This document shows, one piece after another, positions 45,352-57,408 of a DNA stretch of 64,000 nt. The stretch spans positions 4,575,001-4,639,000 of the forward strand of contig BSDZ01000004.1 in NCBI GenBank assembly GCA_030268105.1. The letters run 5' to 3'. Numbering within the stretch: the stretch's first letter is position 1; each line of letters starts with the position of its first letter. The notes under the pieces are model-generated. The model made no database searches. It had not been told where the DNA came from and worked only from the letters and a program-made list of their open reading frames with translations. The translations under genes were made by a program, and so were the position numbers. The DNA comes from Volvox africanus (taxonomy: Eukaryota; Chlorophyta; Chlorophyceae; Chlamydomonadales; Volvocaceae).

Positions 45352-47580
45352 AGCGATACCGGCCCCAGCACCAAGCCAGTACCGTTTATTGTCGGATTTT
45401 AAACATGAAATAAACTGTACGAGGTGCAGCAGACCTAATCTGCAGAGAGAGGCCCCTGGTCGATGCTCATCGCCCACTGTAAAATTTTTTACAAAGATTT
45501 ATTTTCTGTAGACATTTATGAACTACTGTATTTTATGATGTACAAGAGTAATCTTTTGTCAATGTAACGTGCACCCTGTACGGCGACGAAAAATAGGGTG
45601 AGCGACTTAAGCATACTGAGAGACTTACGGATTTGATCATTTTTTAATGGAATTCAATAAGCTTTTTATACATCAAGTTCAATTTCTTGCCATTATTGAG
45701 GAAAAGATTACAAGGCTACCGTACTGAAACAAGAAAGCACCATGACTTTTAACATCCAATCAACATATTAATTTTCAAGTGAAACAAAAGATCAACTCCA
45801 TTCACTACCACTCGCACTAGCCACCAATACTGGTAGGTAATGATACGTCACACTCTGAACACAGTAATACGATGCCTTCTATCTTGATATGTATCAGCAT
45901 AAGTACTTGCGCAATATTATTGTAATGAATCAAAGTTTAAGTATCCAATTTTATGTATTGCCTGTAGACCAGGAGCCATCCTGACCTGCCTGACTTTGCG
46001 GCTTGGGACCGCCTTTAACCGCTTTTGGTTGCGCAGTGTTGCGCATGCGGCATGCGAATGGCATGCGCGAGGAAAGATTATTTTGTGAAAGTAGTTATGA
46101 ATCATTTAATTTTATACTATGCCAGAGTGTTTTGTCGTCTGTCCCAAAGACGCAACCGTATACGTAGTATCGGTAGATAGGTCGACAGCATGCGTTACTG
46201 CATTGCTTACTGGTGGCCATTATCGTCTTGCTATTAGTATTATGTTGTATTAATTATGAGTGATTTCAGCTATGTGCTTTATAGCTCGCTTCACCTAGCG
46301 AAGGAAATCCCTTCGTTATGTACGGGGAAGGTAGGTGGACATCAGGACTGAATGTCGGCGTAGGTGATCCAGTATGTATGGGATGCATTTAAAGTTGATT
46401 ATTTTTCTCAGAGAAACTCAAGACGGAAGCAAGTTAATGGAAAGACTTTCTGGGAATGGAAAGGCAGGTACGAAAACGTATACAACAGAATTGGCCTCAT
46501 TTTCTCCTAGACCGATTCACAAGAAATTTAAGAAATGGTTTATCATAAGCAGGTTCGCCTGAAATCTTCTCCGTTGAGGTCAATTACCCACTCACGTCAG
46601 CGCTTCGCTCGGCCAGCCCCTGCGGTAGTTACGGGATCTATCTAATCCGGGTGTTGCTTCGTGCCCGCATTGAAACTGCATCTTCTCAAACACCGAGAAA
46701 TACAGCATGTTTATTTCTGAAGTGTCATTTATCTGGGCACCCTGTAGCTAGCATCGGACCTGCCTGCTGGAAAGTACTTGAAACTGATTGATGACGTAAT
46801 CTACCATGCTGGATACATACTCCTGACGCACGCACGGTCGTGCCCCTCCCCTGTCCCTCCGAACCTGGGCTGCCCCCCATCCCATCACCGAAAGGGCCGA
46901 ATGCACTATCATCCGCCGTAAAGATTGCGTATGCAATCTGGATGGATGAATGGATGGATGGACAGATGAATGGATAGAACTAAAGGACAATTACATATCT
47001 ACTTGTGCGTGATGACTGGTCGATAGCAACGTTGGACCATTCAGTTTGGCTCAGCCACCTTGCTAAGACACAAGCACGCAAGGTGGCACGCAGCTTGTAT
47101 GACAGATAGGTATCTCTACCTACGTACATGCATGCTGATGTGTTGCGATGACGTTTTGCGATGACGCAGAGCCGCGATCCTGCCTGGCCGGCCGTAACAG
47201 GCAGGCATGATTACAAAACTAAATTGCGGATTATGCATAATTTTCTGACCAGGCCGCGATGCTCGGACAGCAACAGTGCAGACATGCGGAGCCATACGTA
47301 TGCATCGGATGGGGATAGATGGGGATAGGCGACATGAACTATGATATATGGCCCATGATGACGGCGGAAGAAGCATGCAACAGCGAGGACGCATGAGCAA
47401 CTTGCTCATATATCAGGACAGCCTTTGTTCCATTGAGTTCAAAAAACGCAAGTTTGGATGCTTATTGGTAATGATGTATGCTTCCCACATCTCCTCAAGG
47501 TACGTACCAGCAGGTACCAACACAGACGCACTTCCCAATCATCGTTTCAGTTATGAGCAAGCTGCAATGCACGCACGTAA

Positions 47581-47641
47581 TCATCATCATCATCATCATC
47601 ATTAGCATCATCATCATTAGCAGCAGCAGCAGCAGCAGCAG
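47581..47641. repeat. (ATC)n then (CAG)n trinucleotide satellite
   Basis: ATC repeats with two TAG breaks, followed directly by CAG repeats. Confidence 0.95.
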
Positions 47642-48837
47642 GAGCGCACCTATCATAGCAAACTCCATGCCTGCGATGCTGTCCCTTCTGCCGGTCAAGA
47701 GAAGGTAGGTTATGATATATGGGCGAGCGCAGGATGACAGCAGCCGTTTTCGTGACTGCGCGATGAAGGATCTCATGCATGTTGCCAGATGTCACCCTAT
47801 AACCGTGCACGCACACCACCAGGAGACACTAAACAATAGTTCCTTTCCTCTGTCTATATATGGTACCGGAGACTTGCATCTCCCATGAAACCAGCCCAAG
47901 TCATCACCAGGCAAGGCTGAAGGCAGCTGTCAGCCTAAATAACAACCGATGCATGTGTGTATGCGTATGCATCCAACAACTCCCTCATCACGCGCTCCCA
48001 ATGAGCCGATACATCGATACGCGCATATGGATGCACGCCTTAACCCAGAAACGGCATACCGCTGCAGGCATACTTGCTTCATATGCAAGATGTCAATCAA
48101 TCGCTATATCGCTAGCTAGCTACAAAGCAGCACGAAATGCGTGCATGCGCAGAGACACATGCACACAAGCAACGTAGTTAAAAAACACGCCTATCGAGAT
48201 TCGATGATCACTTAGGTCGTATTAGGTTGGTATGATATATGCAGCGGGCGTATCTCTGGCCGGCCACCCAAGCAAGTGCGTGCGTCCAGGTGCGTGTGGA
48301 CATCCAGAAAGAGTATTGCCGTACCCTCCAATCAATTATCAAGAAAATCTGTTCATCAAGGTGCAATACAAATTAACAAAAATGCAGCATCCATCAGCTG
48401 ACCGGCCATCCCAGCGCCGAAATCGGCTTGCTTGCCAAGCATGCATGTTGCACTCCATGCGATGCGTGCGCAGATGTGGACGTCGTATAGGTGGGAACGG
48501 CGGCCACATGCATACCGCTTGCGTTTAGGCAGCAGGTACATGACAGCCCTTCCTGCAATTGCAGCAGCACCTAGATTTCTGCTCACGCATACACGCACGC
48601 ACGTTGGATGCATGCGTCCACACACGCACCCCCCACACCATCATTTGGCGGTGCGCAGGAAGTGCGCGCCTGTAGACTTCCGCATATATACAGACATGCT
48701 AACTCAAGCCTTATTCTCAGAAAACGAAATTGAAAACGCAACTCGAGGAAGCGACCCAGGAAATCCCCTAACCATCGTGCGACGGAGCTCCAAGCCAAGA
48801 GTGTCCCTTCGGCTACAATATACCTGTGGTAGTCGTA

Positions 48838-48930
48838 CACGTACGGCACACATAACCACAACATAGGGTGCTAGAAGCACCTTCTCAGCATCTCGAGAGG
48901 ACCTCGCGGCATCCAACTACTTCAATACCG
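48838..48930 (-). repeat. Single arm of the dispersed inverted-repeat family
   Basis: The reverse complement reads GTAGTTGGATGCCGCGAGG, CTCTCGAGATGCTGAGAAGG, TGCTTCTAGCACC and GTGCCGTACGTGTACGAC. These follow the order of the 12-270 arms and form the best-preserved copy of the hairpin GGTGCT-TCT-AGCACC. Confidence 0.6.
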
Positions 48931-48942
48931 ATATGCATACAG

Positions 48943-48988
48943 CAGAGGGTCACCAGTACCTGTAACAGAGGGTCACCAGTACCTGTGA
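48943..48988 (+). repeat. 23-bp tandem duplication
   Basis: CAGAGGGTCACCAGTACCTG plus three bases occurs twice back to back, ending TAA in the first copy and TGA in the second. Confidence 0.9.
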
Positions 48989-49698
48989 GCGGTAAGCCCT
49001 GTTTCCTGCTGGCCGCCCCTCTTCCGTTAATCCGTTTCTACAGCATGCCAAGCCCCGTTGGTTTCCGCATATAATTTATATAAGTTTGGAGTTCGTCTTT
49101 TCAGAGCTTACTATTTTGTAAGCAAGTATGAATAGATGGTGATCCACGATCCCATCGATCCAAGCCATGCCCGGCGACCGAAGTGGCGATGCATGCCTGG
49201 CTTGATTCAGGATGCCACGCGCCACGTAGTAACAATAACTAACCACCTTCCTGCACATTACGCGCCTTGCGCACGAAGTCAAACTGTACAATTTGTCAGA
49301 CGCCCACCTCACATCCATGACGAGTAGGTCCCGACAATAGGCTGCGTGTTAGGCTTCTAGGACTTGCTTTCCAACCTATCTGCGGTCATCTCACAATGCA
49401 CAAACATTCGACCACTATTACCACCATTCAATGATCCCGCGCGAACGTCCCAGTCTGTCCGAGCCTACCCGAGTACTGGCTAGGTCTGGAAGCCAGGGCG
49501 ACAACCTATCCAAGCAACTAACCCGCCGATGTAAGGGTAAGTGGGAGGGCGCTTGGCGGAAATTGCTGCGGTGCATCCAAATTGGACTGCTGCAATCAAT
49601 TGCCATCCTGTCGTCGTACGCTTCCGAAGGGCAAGCCAATCTCCCCGAGCGAACCTCTCTGCCTGCGGGTAGACCTCGTTCCACGCGGCAACGGGGCA

Positions 49699-52471
49699 TT
49701 AGGCTCCCCGCCGGCGGCGCAGTGCCGGTGGGTTATGTAGCAATTGCGATGAACACTGGATGTCCAAATAGCCCGCAGGTGATTTTTCGTCATCGCCCCA
49801 GATCGCAGTTCGAATCGTAGCACCAGCAGGAGGACAAAATGGCGAGGGTGGAGAGCGAAGAGGCAACTTCCAGCCAAGAATGAGGTACCGCCACTCCGTG
49901 AGGATGCGACTCAGCTTGTCCTGGATCTTGACAGCTTCTTCCTGGCTGGTGAATGACCCGCACACGGTCACTGTAGGTGGGTTGGGCGGATTAGATGTCG
50001 TAACGCAGCTCGCCAGGGCAAAAGGAATGGCGATTTGTGCGCCAGTTTCCACAGCTGCTGTGGTTAGATTCTTCGCCATCCAATCAGCGGCGTCCTCGCA
50101 GCTGATATTCTTCCCAACGGCGTATCCAATGGCCCCGGACGCATCCAGAAGGGAAACCAAGGACACGAAACCGCAAACCTGGCTGGGCGAGTCTACTGCG
50201 GCGTCAGACATCTTAGGATCCGTTGAGGGAGATGGCGAGGACGGGTATCCGGGAGGCGGTGATAACTTCGGAGACGGCTTGGGAGACGACTTGGGAGATG
50301 GCCTGGGAGACGGCGGTGGCCGCCTCAAACGTCGTGACCGTGGTGGCTGCGATGGACGGGGACTGGACGGCGAGGGTTGTGGCGAGGACATAGACCCCTC
50401 GACCGGCGGTGGCGAGAGCGAGTTGCGGCGGTCTGTGGCAACAAGCACCCGCTCCAGCAGGTTTGCCCGCCGATGTCGCGGTCCCAAAACAGGGCACCCC
50501 GTTGCAGTTGCTTCAAAATCGTTGCTGTTATCCGACGATTTAGCAGCCACCGCAAACCTGGAGGAGCAGCGGCATGAGGCAGACAGTGTACATGACATAT
50601 GGGTGCGAAGTTTACAGTGAACACCATTTGCAGCTTACGCTCGCGAGCAAGCACTCAAATATACGCATGAGGAGCAAATCTGCACAAGAGCCGCTTCCCG
50701 AATGCATGAGGGGTGTATAACTGCACCAACCTGCAATCAGCGGGGCCGTTGCACATCATTTTTGCGGCGCTTGGGCAATGCTGCCTTGTGCTGCTGGTGG
50801 TAAAGCAAATAGTAGCGCCGTTCAAAGTGCTGTACTCGGCTGCCAGGCCGAAGATGCGGATGTGGATGCCAGCAAGATGGTCTCCCCCAATAACACCTGC
50901 ATCCATCCATGTATGCACAGCAGCGGGTTAATCCCCTACTCACGTGCAAGTTGAAATGTATAATCTATACACGCACACAATCAATCTGCGTATGCCGTCG
51001 TAGAATGCACAACTGTACCTGGAAGACTGGATAGCTCGGACCTTTCTTCCCAGTGCTCCCAGCGACTCCCATTGACTTCCACGCGGCTGATCGCCGGGGG
51101 CTGCTCCAGGCACTGGGGTCCTGCATTAGGCATATATGATCGGTCTGTTACTGGTCGTTCACAGAAAGTTCTCTATTCCATTCCTATTTCATTCGGTAAC
51201 CGGAATCGTCGGTGATGAGGATATGAAGATGCACCAGCGCAGAGCTGCCTGGTTGCTGCGCTATCCTCATGGTGTCCTTTAAATAATGGCTGCGTAGGCA
51301 TCTATATCATCACATGATGATGTCGTCATCAACCCACCTGCAGAGTGTAGGTATAGGCTGTCCACGCGGTCTTGCATCAGGGCCTCACAGCAGGGGCTGA
51401 TGGTGTCGCATCCCCGAAAGCTGACGGAGAAGCAGTGCTTGCCGCCAGCATCGGAGCTCTGCACGCAGGGCGCACGGTTATGGCGCCAACTAAGAACCAT
51501 CATTAGGTAGCTAGACAGGCAGGGCTGCTGGTGCACATACAGTGGCGAGAAACAGAGCCCCGCCAGGCGGCAAATGAAATCAGGCCAAGATTAATCTTAT
51601 GACTTTCGGGTTTCAGTCGAGGGCACCACATACATCAGGCATTGCCGTTGTGGAGTTAAAAGGCCGGCATTCAGGTCCGAAGGTTTGCGTAGGAGATAGA
51701 ATTGCAAATAAAATAAATAGTTTGGGAGGGCGGGAGTTGTCTCAACGTCACACACCTGTGAGACGGCACTTGTGTAGCTGAGAGTGTACGGCGAGCAGAC
51801 ACAGGTATGTACGAGCCTGCGGACGCGGGGCATACATGTAATCATTGTGATGTGAACGTTTTGACCAACGTAGCTCTGAGGTATTCACTGTCAATTTCTT
51901 TACTTCTCCTGGGGACTGGTAGGTAGCCAGGATAGTTCGTGGGACATAGCTTATGGGTAGCGTCATTATGGGTATTAAGCACGGATGCCGAAATGCGTGA
52001 TGGCGAGGGATGATGACGCAGCACCTTGCATGGCTAATTCCTTCCACCCTTTGATTGAGCAGTATATAATTGTTCGCATAGAACACGATAGTGAAACGAA
52101 TTGAAACATACTTGTGGATGGGCATCATCAACGCCTGGGTTCCACGGAATGAAGTTCGAGTAGAGTCGACTTGCAGGATTTCCGTCCCCAGGATAGCTGC
52201 AAGATTCAAAATTTAGTATCATGAAATATATCAGTTTCAAGGCGCGAAATGAGGACGTAAGCGGGGCGGATTTTCGGAACTTCCAGTCATATTCCACAAC
52301 CCACAATTGGTAGAAAAATTAAGAATATATAAAGTTCTCATATCATAATTGATGTTCAGTATGTACCGATCAAGTTTATAGTTGATGCATACCTGCCAAA
52401 CAAAGAGCAAGAGGAAGTAGACCAGCATATGACAATATCGAGCGCGTAGTAACTGGCACGTAAATGTGCAT
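49699..52471 (-). CDS. Gene A: pherophorin-like secreted protein, six exons
   Basis: Exons are 52471-52393, 52196-52112, 51456-51338, 51120-51019, 50896-50731 and 50557-49699. All phases agree, 1,410 bp, 469 residues. Exon 1 is a signal peptide (MHIYVPVTTRSILSYAGLLP then LALCLA). Exons 2-5 form an N-terminal pherophorin domain: TSFRG, GGKHCFSVSFRGC, ISPCC, SRVEVNGSRW, IHIRIFGLA, GATICFTT, PADC. Exon 6 continues to GCPV, then a basic segment (GPRHRRANLLERVLVATDRR), a short proline hinge with SPKP/SPRP, and a cysteine-bearing C-terminal region (QVCGF, ISCEDAADWMAKNL, TVTVCGSFTS, PFCPP). Exon 2 also reads open in another frame without joining the signal exon; I chose the phase-consistent path using acceptor GCAGAG at 51457. 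The likely role is in wall or matrix. Confidence 0.72.
49867..51582. repeat. Segmental duplication, copy A
   Basis: Almost identical, introns included, to 57562-59319. The offset is 7,737 bp from 51582 down to the hinge and 7,695 bp beyond it, because copy B's hinge is 42 bp longer there. Identity stops abruptly at 51582 inside the intron upstream of exon 3. At the other end it fades into diverged coding sequence. Inside, only isolated substitutions are visible (for example in the SSDNSNDFEATA codons). Confidence 0.9.
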
Positions 52472-53601
52472 CTTTATATGAACTCTGCAATCAACTGTTG
52501 ATATCGGAGTCCGTGAACAAGAGATGGTAGTGATAATCTCTCTGCCAGGGTAAAGCAAGATGCCATCAGCATGCAAATGAGGATATCAATCTCGAATTTA
52601 TAGTTTGATAGTTGTAAAATTCTTGTAATAACTTTAAAATGCTAATGTACCGACGGACCGTACACAACAGGCAGGACAACAGGTCCAGGCAGTACAAGAA
52701 CGCACGGAGGTTGAAACAAGAGTCGTTAGCGAGAAAGCTCGGCATTTTCCGAACTGATTCGAAAGTATTATATCGATCATAGAATTGTAACGTTGTGAGT
52801 TTGATTTAGAGTCTCTGCGGTAGAGTAGGTAGAGTAGGTAATGAGCAGTGTTAATGGGAACTGCGTGGCAGGCGGGCGCCTACGGGCGCAAAGGGCTGGT
52901 CTATCAATCCCCAAACTTACATTTACTTAGCTTCCAAATGCATATCATGAACTGGAATATATGTTTTGGTGAGCACGTCATGAAATATATGGAATTCAAA
53001 GTTATATGAGCAACTGGTACGATGATTTCTGTCTGCAGTTTGGTTGCCCGTTGCGGTTGAGGGTGCCACATACAGGCCGTAGCTGTGTTTGCAAGACCTC
53101 AAGAATGCATAGCCCATCAGCTGCTGCAGAAGCAATCCTGATGCTTCAAGTACTGCTGGTCACTGATGAAGGTGGGGAAGAGATATGTTGATTTTGAATG
53201 CCGTTGGACTGCTACGGGCTCACCAAACCAAAAGGAACATATGGAAATACGAGGAAATGCAAATTCAAAGCGGCGGTAGGCGGTAACTTAGGATTAGGGC
53301 TTCGATAGTAGTAGCCCCCTCCTGCATGCACGCCACCCGCACTTAACAGTTACATACATTGGCTGCCTGAAAGAGGGTGGCCCAGGCTATCTAATCACTG
53401 GGAGGTTATGTGACGCTCTGTTTGCCGGCGCCCCGCATCAGTCAACCTCTCATCCATTCAGAAAACAACCCATGCCCACGCACTGGATGTCTCACATATC
53501 CACTGCGATCGAACTACAGCTGGACTCCATCACATTCAACCCTAAAATATATGTAATCCCAAAGCACCTTTGACTCCTTCACGGCAGCTGCGCCTGACAT
53601 T
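51583..53601. other. 5' part of gene A and upstream spacer
   Basis: It holds gene A exons 1 and 2, a weak terminal-exon candidate (53002-53123) and otherwise AT-moderate sequence with no recognised gene. No TATA box or other promoter element could be assigned upstream of 52471. Confidence 0.4.
53002..53123 (-). CDS. Possible 3'-terminal exon of a pherophorin-like gene or relic
   Basis: After acceptor TTGCTTCTGCAG (ends 53124), phase 1, the frame reads ADGLCILEVLQTQLRPVCGT then NGQPNCRQ and stops at 53002. The A-D-G-x-C-I ... V-C-G ... N-C spacing resembles the end of a pherophorin domain. A volvocine-type poly(A) signal TGTAA lies 81 bp further on (52921-52917). No upstream exon was found to go with it, so it could be a pseudogene remnant or chance. 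Confidence 0.25.
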
Positions 53602-54039
53602 TACTCGTCATCATCCTCTTCTTCATCAGTGACACAATCTGAAGTAAGAGTATCCAGCTCAAGACTTTCCAAACCCGCTAGCTCGTCGAAATGACATCGC
53701 GACCGCTTTTGAGCTTTAAAACTCGGTAGGCTTTAGTGCCCAAGCTGATAGCCAACGAACACACACTTTAGTGATCGCGGTTGCCACTTTGACAGCTGGG
53801 CATCTGGGACCCGTACGCATGTACGCAGTATGTACTGTTAAAGTCAGCAAAGCGCCCGGCCCCTCCATGGGCCGTATTACTTGATCTGACATTGTCCTGT
53901 ATGAGTGTTGCTCACTCTCAACATGTACATACAACCTAACATGCGATCTTGAGAACATAGGATCTTGAAGAGCCTTGTATCGCTCAAGGATTCCAGATCC
54001 CGCGTGACGAGGTTCGTTATAGGCCCCTGTAATCCTCAA
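53601..54039 (-). pseudogene. Decayed copia-type retrotransposon integrase C-terminus
   Basis: Across three frames of the minus strand one reads LYVHVESEQ, then KVCVFVGYQLG, then GTKAYRVLKLKSGRDVI, then FDEL. This order is the Ty1/copia hallmark at the end of integrase (YVHxP...K-x-C-V-F-x-G-Y...K-G-Y-R-V...S-R-D-V-x-F-D-E). At least two frameshifts separate the blocks, and a serine/acid-rich stretch ending EEEDDDE stops at 53601. No reverse transcriptase, RNase H or LTRs were found next to it, so it is a fragment. Confidence 0.5.
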
Positions 54040-54158
54040 AACACTTCATCAACATCGCGACTGTTCTCCTATTTGTCGTCATGCTTCTCGTTGGCGACTC
54101 ACACGTCCCTGTAGCTGCTGCCACAATGCCACATTTGTGGCTAAATATTCGTTTTGGC

Positions 54159-54371
54159 CTAAGGTATTGCAGGTGGTGGTGGCAGTTGGTGGTACTCGGG
54201 ATCAGCTGCCACCGCTGTCATTTGCGGCGCTGGATTCCTTGACAGCTCAGCAGCCGCCCGCGCCAGCATAAACAGCAGATTGTTAGCATCGCCGTCGCTG
54301 GGCTTCTGGTCACGCTTCTTTTCGCTTTGGACGAGTTTATCGAAAATTTCATCTTGAAACGGGACGCAAGG
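54159..54371 (-). pseudogene. Coding-like relic, family unknown
   Basis: A start-less open stretch of 70 codons reads FQDEIFDKLVQSEKKRDQKP, then NNLLFMLARAAAELSRN and a proline-rich end before a stop. In the adjacent frame just upstream, MVKDFDDLASRF looks like its broken continuation. The amphipathic, charged composition is unlike the surrounding non-coding DNA. It may be part of the same retrotransposon as 53.6-54.0 kb. I do not recognise the family. Confidence 0.3.
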
Positions 54372-55026
54372 TCATCGAAGTCCTTTACCATCTAGGAAGG
54401 GTTTTACTTGAACTCCTCGCGCGGACTGTTGAGATGAGCGATACATGCAAAAGAGAATGAGGGAGATAGAAATTATACTGCGAGAGCGGAGCGCTGTCCA
54501 TTTTAAAAAAGATCATTGAACGTCATAGAAATAATCTGTGTTGATTGTCCAAAGCCTCCTCGTCTGCTCTGATTTAAGTTTGTTTATAATATTCGTTAAC
54601 CGTTAGATATAATCTATTGCCGCTTTGTCGGCTCCTAGTCGGGGCCTCCGACCCCTTCATTCCATTGCTTAACAGAAGCAAACTTGTTCCTTGGCGGTGG
54701 GTGATTAGCAAGTTGTTTGGTGAAGTACGGCAGGCGTGAATACGATTCGTAAAGAAATAAAATAATCGCCGTGCAGGAGTGTAAATATTATAATACAGCA
54801 AATTCTATTACCGTTACCTCCGCCTTACCACCTGGTAAAGCTTTAGTTGACGTAGTCAAAGCTGTAGAATCGATCTTGATATAGGGAACCCCCTTCGGTA
54901 AGGCTTTAAGTAGCCATATTGTTTTCAAGAACTAAATGTTTTATCTCACGATGATTTTGGAGTAACCTATTGGACTGACCTCCACACGACGTAGAAATGG
55001 CGCTGGTATATGTAACTCTTACTCTT

Positions 55027-55290
55027 TCAAATATAAGCGATTTCCTTCCAGTGAAACTCTGCGTAAAGCTGAGGTCTGAAAGTGCTAGACTGTCCCACTT
55101 GTCGCTTGTCGAGCTTCAGCAGCAGCTCCTTGACATCCTTATGCTTGTTGACTTAATCGAAGCCGCTGCCAGTACGGTCCTCCACAATAATGCCGATGAC
55201 AGTTTAATGTTTTTCGGCATTCTCCTTGGTTCTTCCAGAGCCACACCGCTCCAGGTTTTCTTGATAGCCGCTTCTTCACCGACCCTCTAT
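55027..55290 (-). pseudogene. Coding-like relic with in-frame stops, family unknown
   Basis: One frame carries ENLERCGSGRTKENAEKH, stop, TVIGIIVEDRTGSGFD, stop, KHKDVKELLLKLDKRQVGQ and STFRPQLYAEFHWKEIAYI. The protein-like character persists through two stops, which suggests a decayed gene or transposon. The plus-strand frame over the same bases (54997-55380) is probably its shadow. Confidence 0.3.
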
Positions 55291-55663
55291 ATCTTCCTCT
55301 TTCTAACTGAGAGATTACCACTCCACTTAGAATATTCGTCGCTCACGTCAGACACCCCGACTACTAGCTGGGGTTTATAAATTGAAGTGCCCTGTATGAG
55401 GGAAGAGCGGGGCTAGATATCGACCATCGTGTCATTTTCCTATTGGCGTCACGCAGCTTCTCCACATGACCGCATCTAATTTCTGGCCCTTCCAATTATA
55501 CTACTCTGTTGATCCCGCCTCACAAAAGTAAGTTGGTGTCCGCTTCCTTAAAGCCGGAAAAAAGGTGGGGCCCCTAATATGTGCAACTCGTATAACATGT
55601 TTGATACAGCTTGGACAATAAGGGGTTAACAGGCACGCGCACGCACGCACACATATACACACT

Positions 55664-55665
<2 letters not shown>

Positions 55666-55705
<40 letters not shown>
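55666..55705. repeat. (GA)n microsatellite
   Basis: Forty bases of uninterrupted GA repeats. Confidence 0.95.
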
Positions 55706-55709
<4 letters not shown>

Positions 55710-56409
55710 CAAACACAGTGACAGAGTGCAGGGTGCATGAACTCCATTAGTTGGGGGTGCTTATGTTTGGTCCGAAAACTCAACAATTTGCGCGCGTTGT
55801 GTGGCGCGTCGCGTTGCGTGCCGCGTCGCGTCGCGCCAGGATGCATTGCGTCCAGCGTCCACCTCGCGTCGAGTCCGCGGCGGGTCGGTTCACCGCGTCA
55901 TGGCGCGGCGCGTCGCGGCCCGCCTCGTGCGCAACTTGCTGAGGTTCCCAACTTTGCACTTAAGAAGAGCGGTTAAATGAAATTATTGGCCTAGGATTAC
56001 AAATCATTTTATCTAGGTTAAAGTGCAAGAGGCAAAGGTTGGACTGCGGACTGGGACGATGGAGACTTTAAAATTTGGTTATACACCGGTTCTCATTATC
56101 CAGGAATTTGGGTTTCAATAAAGATTGTTTGGACCTATTATTTTAGCTGAAAAGAATCGCTTTATCGGTTGTTCTTGTCATACGGCGGGAAGGTGGTCGT
56201 CAAAAGTAATTATCGATTTGTCAAACGAGGTTAACTCAGATTGAAACGCGAAGCCAATATGGCTGTAGAAGCGTTGACATCACCTTGACCTCGCCAAACC
56301 TGTTTGCTCATACGATTTTTGTTTGCTGCGAACGAGACGCCATGAAATATAGAATTATAATAAGGCTATAAATGTTTATTTTCAGATGGGCGAACAAACT
56401 TGTTTGATC

Positions 56410-56410
56410 G

Positions 56411-56506
<96 letters not shown>

Positions 56507-56529
56507 ACACACACGCGCGCGCGCGCGCG
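56410..56529. repeat. Composite (TC)n-(AC)n-(GC)n microsatellite
   Basis: TC repeats with TT breaks pass directly into AC repeats and then an alternating GC run at 56515-56529. The AC and GC parts are alternating purine-pyrimidine and are candidates for left-handed DNA. Confidence 0.95.
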
Positions 56530-57182
56530 GACATGGCAATCCAAGAGGGCAGGGGCCCCTGAAGCGCTTTAAATTGGTGCCCCGCCCAAAAATGATGCTG
56601 AGGCATCGATATTCCTGGCAAGCAGCAGGTTTTCACTGGTTCTGCCACAGGTGGATTCGAAACGTAACTTCTGGATCCACGACGATCCAACTCAAAACCA
56701 AACATGGCCTTAAATTTGCCTTCAATAGCAATAGAAGGCTTAGATTGGCATCTAAATCACTTAGATGTGTTAAGATAATAATAGTTGTTGTAATAGTAAT
56801 AATACTAGCAACAATAATAGTGATAGTAGTACGCCGACCTTAGCCTGGCGTGTGTTAAGAGGGTGGGGAATTGAGGGGCGGCATTTCCTCCCCTGTATGA
56901 CCGCAACACCAGAAGGGGCGCTTGTAAGGAAAGCGCCCCGCGCTCGGCGGTATTACTTCTCTCCTCTTTCTGATCCTCTTACACCTGGATCGCTCATCTC
57001 AACAAGATGACTCCTAATCAGGCATCTTTTTAGTATGTAGACATCTAAACTATAACACACAACTAAGGCCTGTGCCAGCCCTCGTGTGGCACCAGCGCTT
57101 TTGACTTGCGGATATAGAACAGATGGGTATTGGTGGATGGATAAATAGCGGGATTCAAGCAATCGATTGAACCCCCACTCCG

Positions 57183-57187
57183 TTACA
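57183..57187 (-). terminator. Candidate poly(A) signal TGTAA for gene B
   Basis: TGTAA on the minus strand, about 220 bp past the gene B stop. UGUAA is the volvocine polyadenylation signal. The motif is short and lies within or next to a repeat copy, so this may be chance. Confidence 0.25.
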
Positions 57188-57408
57188 CAAGGTCTAGTAG
57201 TCATACACGTACGGCCAACACATTATAAGGGTGCATCTTGACACTTTCGCGCCACTAGATAGACCATGCAGAAGCGCTAATGAAGCGCTTTCCGGGCCTT
57301 GTACCTCATGAAGCGAAATTACTCCGATAACCAAGATCAAAATCCACCTGTTGTGATTGAAGCCAGGATGGATGTACGATGGCAGGTAGTTCTGCTGACG
57401 TGCTCCTC

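Larger units (their letters stand above)
45352..49698. other. Intergenic region, no gene recognised
   Basis: I see no splice-consistent coding chain on either strand. The short open frames lack domain motifs and cover simple sequence. Contents noted are an (ATC)n/(CAG)n satellite, one arm of the dispersed repeat at 48838-48930, and a 23-bp tandem duplication at 48943-48988. Confidence 0.5.
55291..57408. other. Gene-poor spacer with satellites and GC-rich block
   Basis: No gene is recognised. It contains a GA satellite (55666-55705), a CpG-dense stretch with GCGTCGCG reiteration (about 55795-55935), a TC/AC/GC composite satellite (56410-56529), a perfect 9-bp stem hairpin (56915-56939) and a diverged arm of the dispersed repeat (57187-57240). 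Confidence 0.5.
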
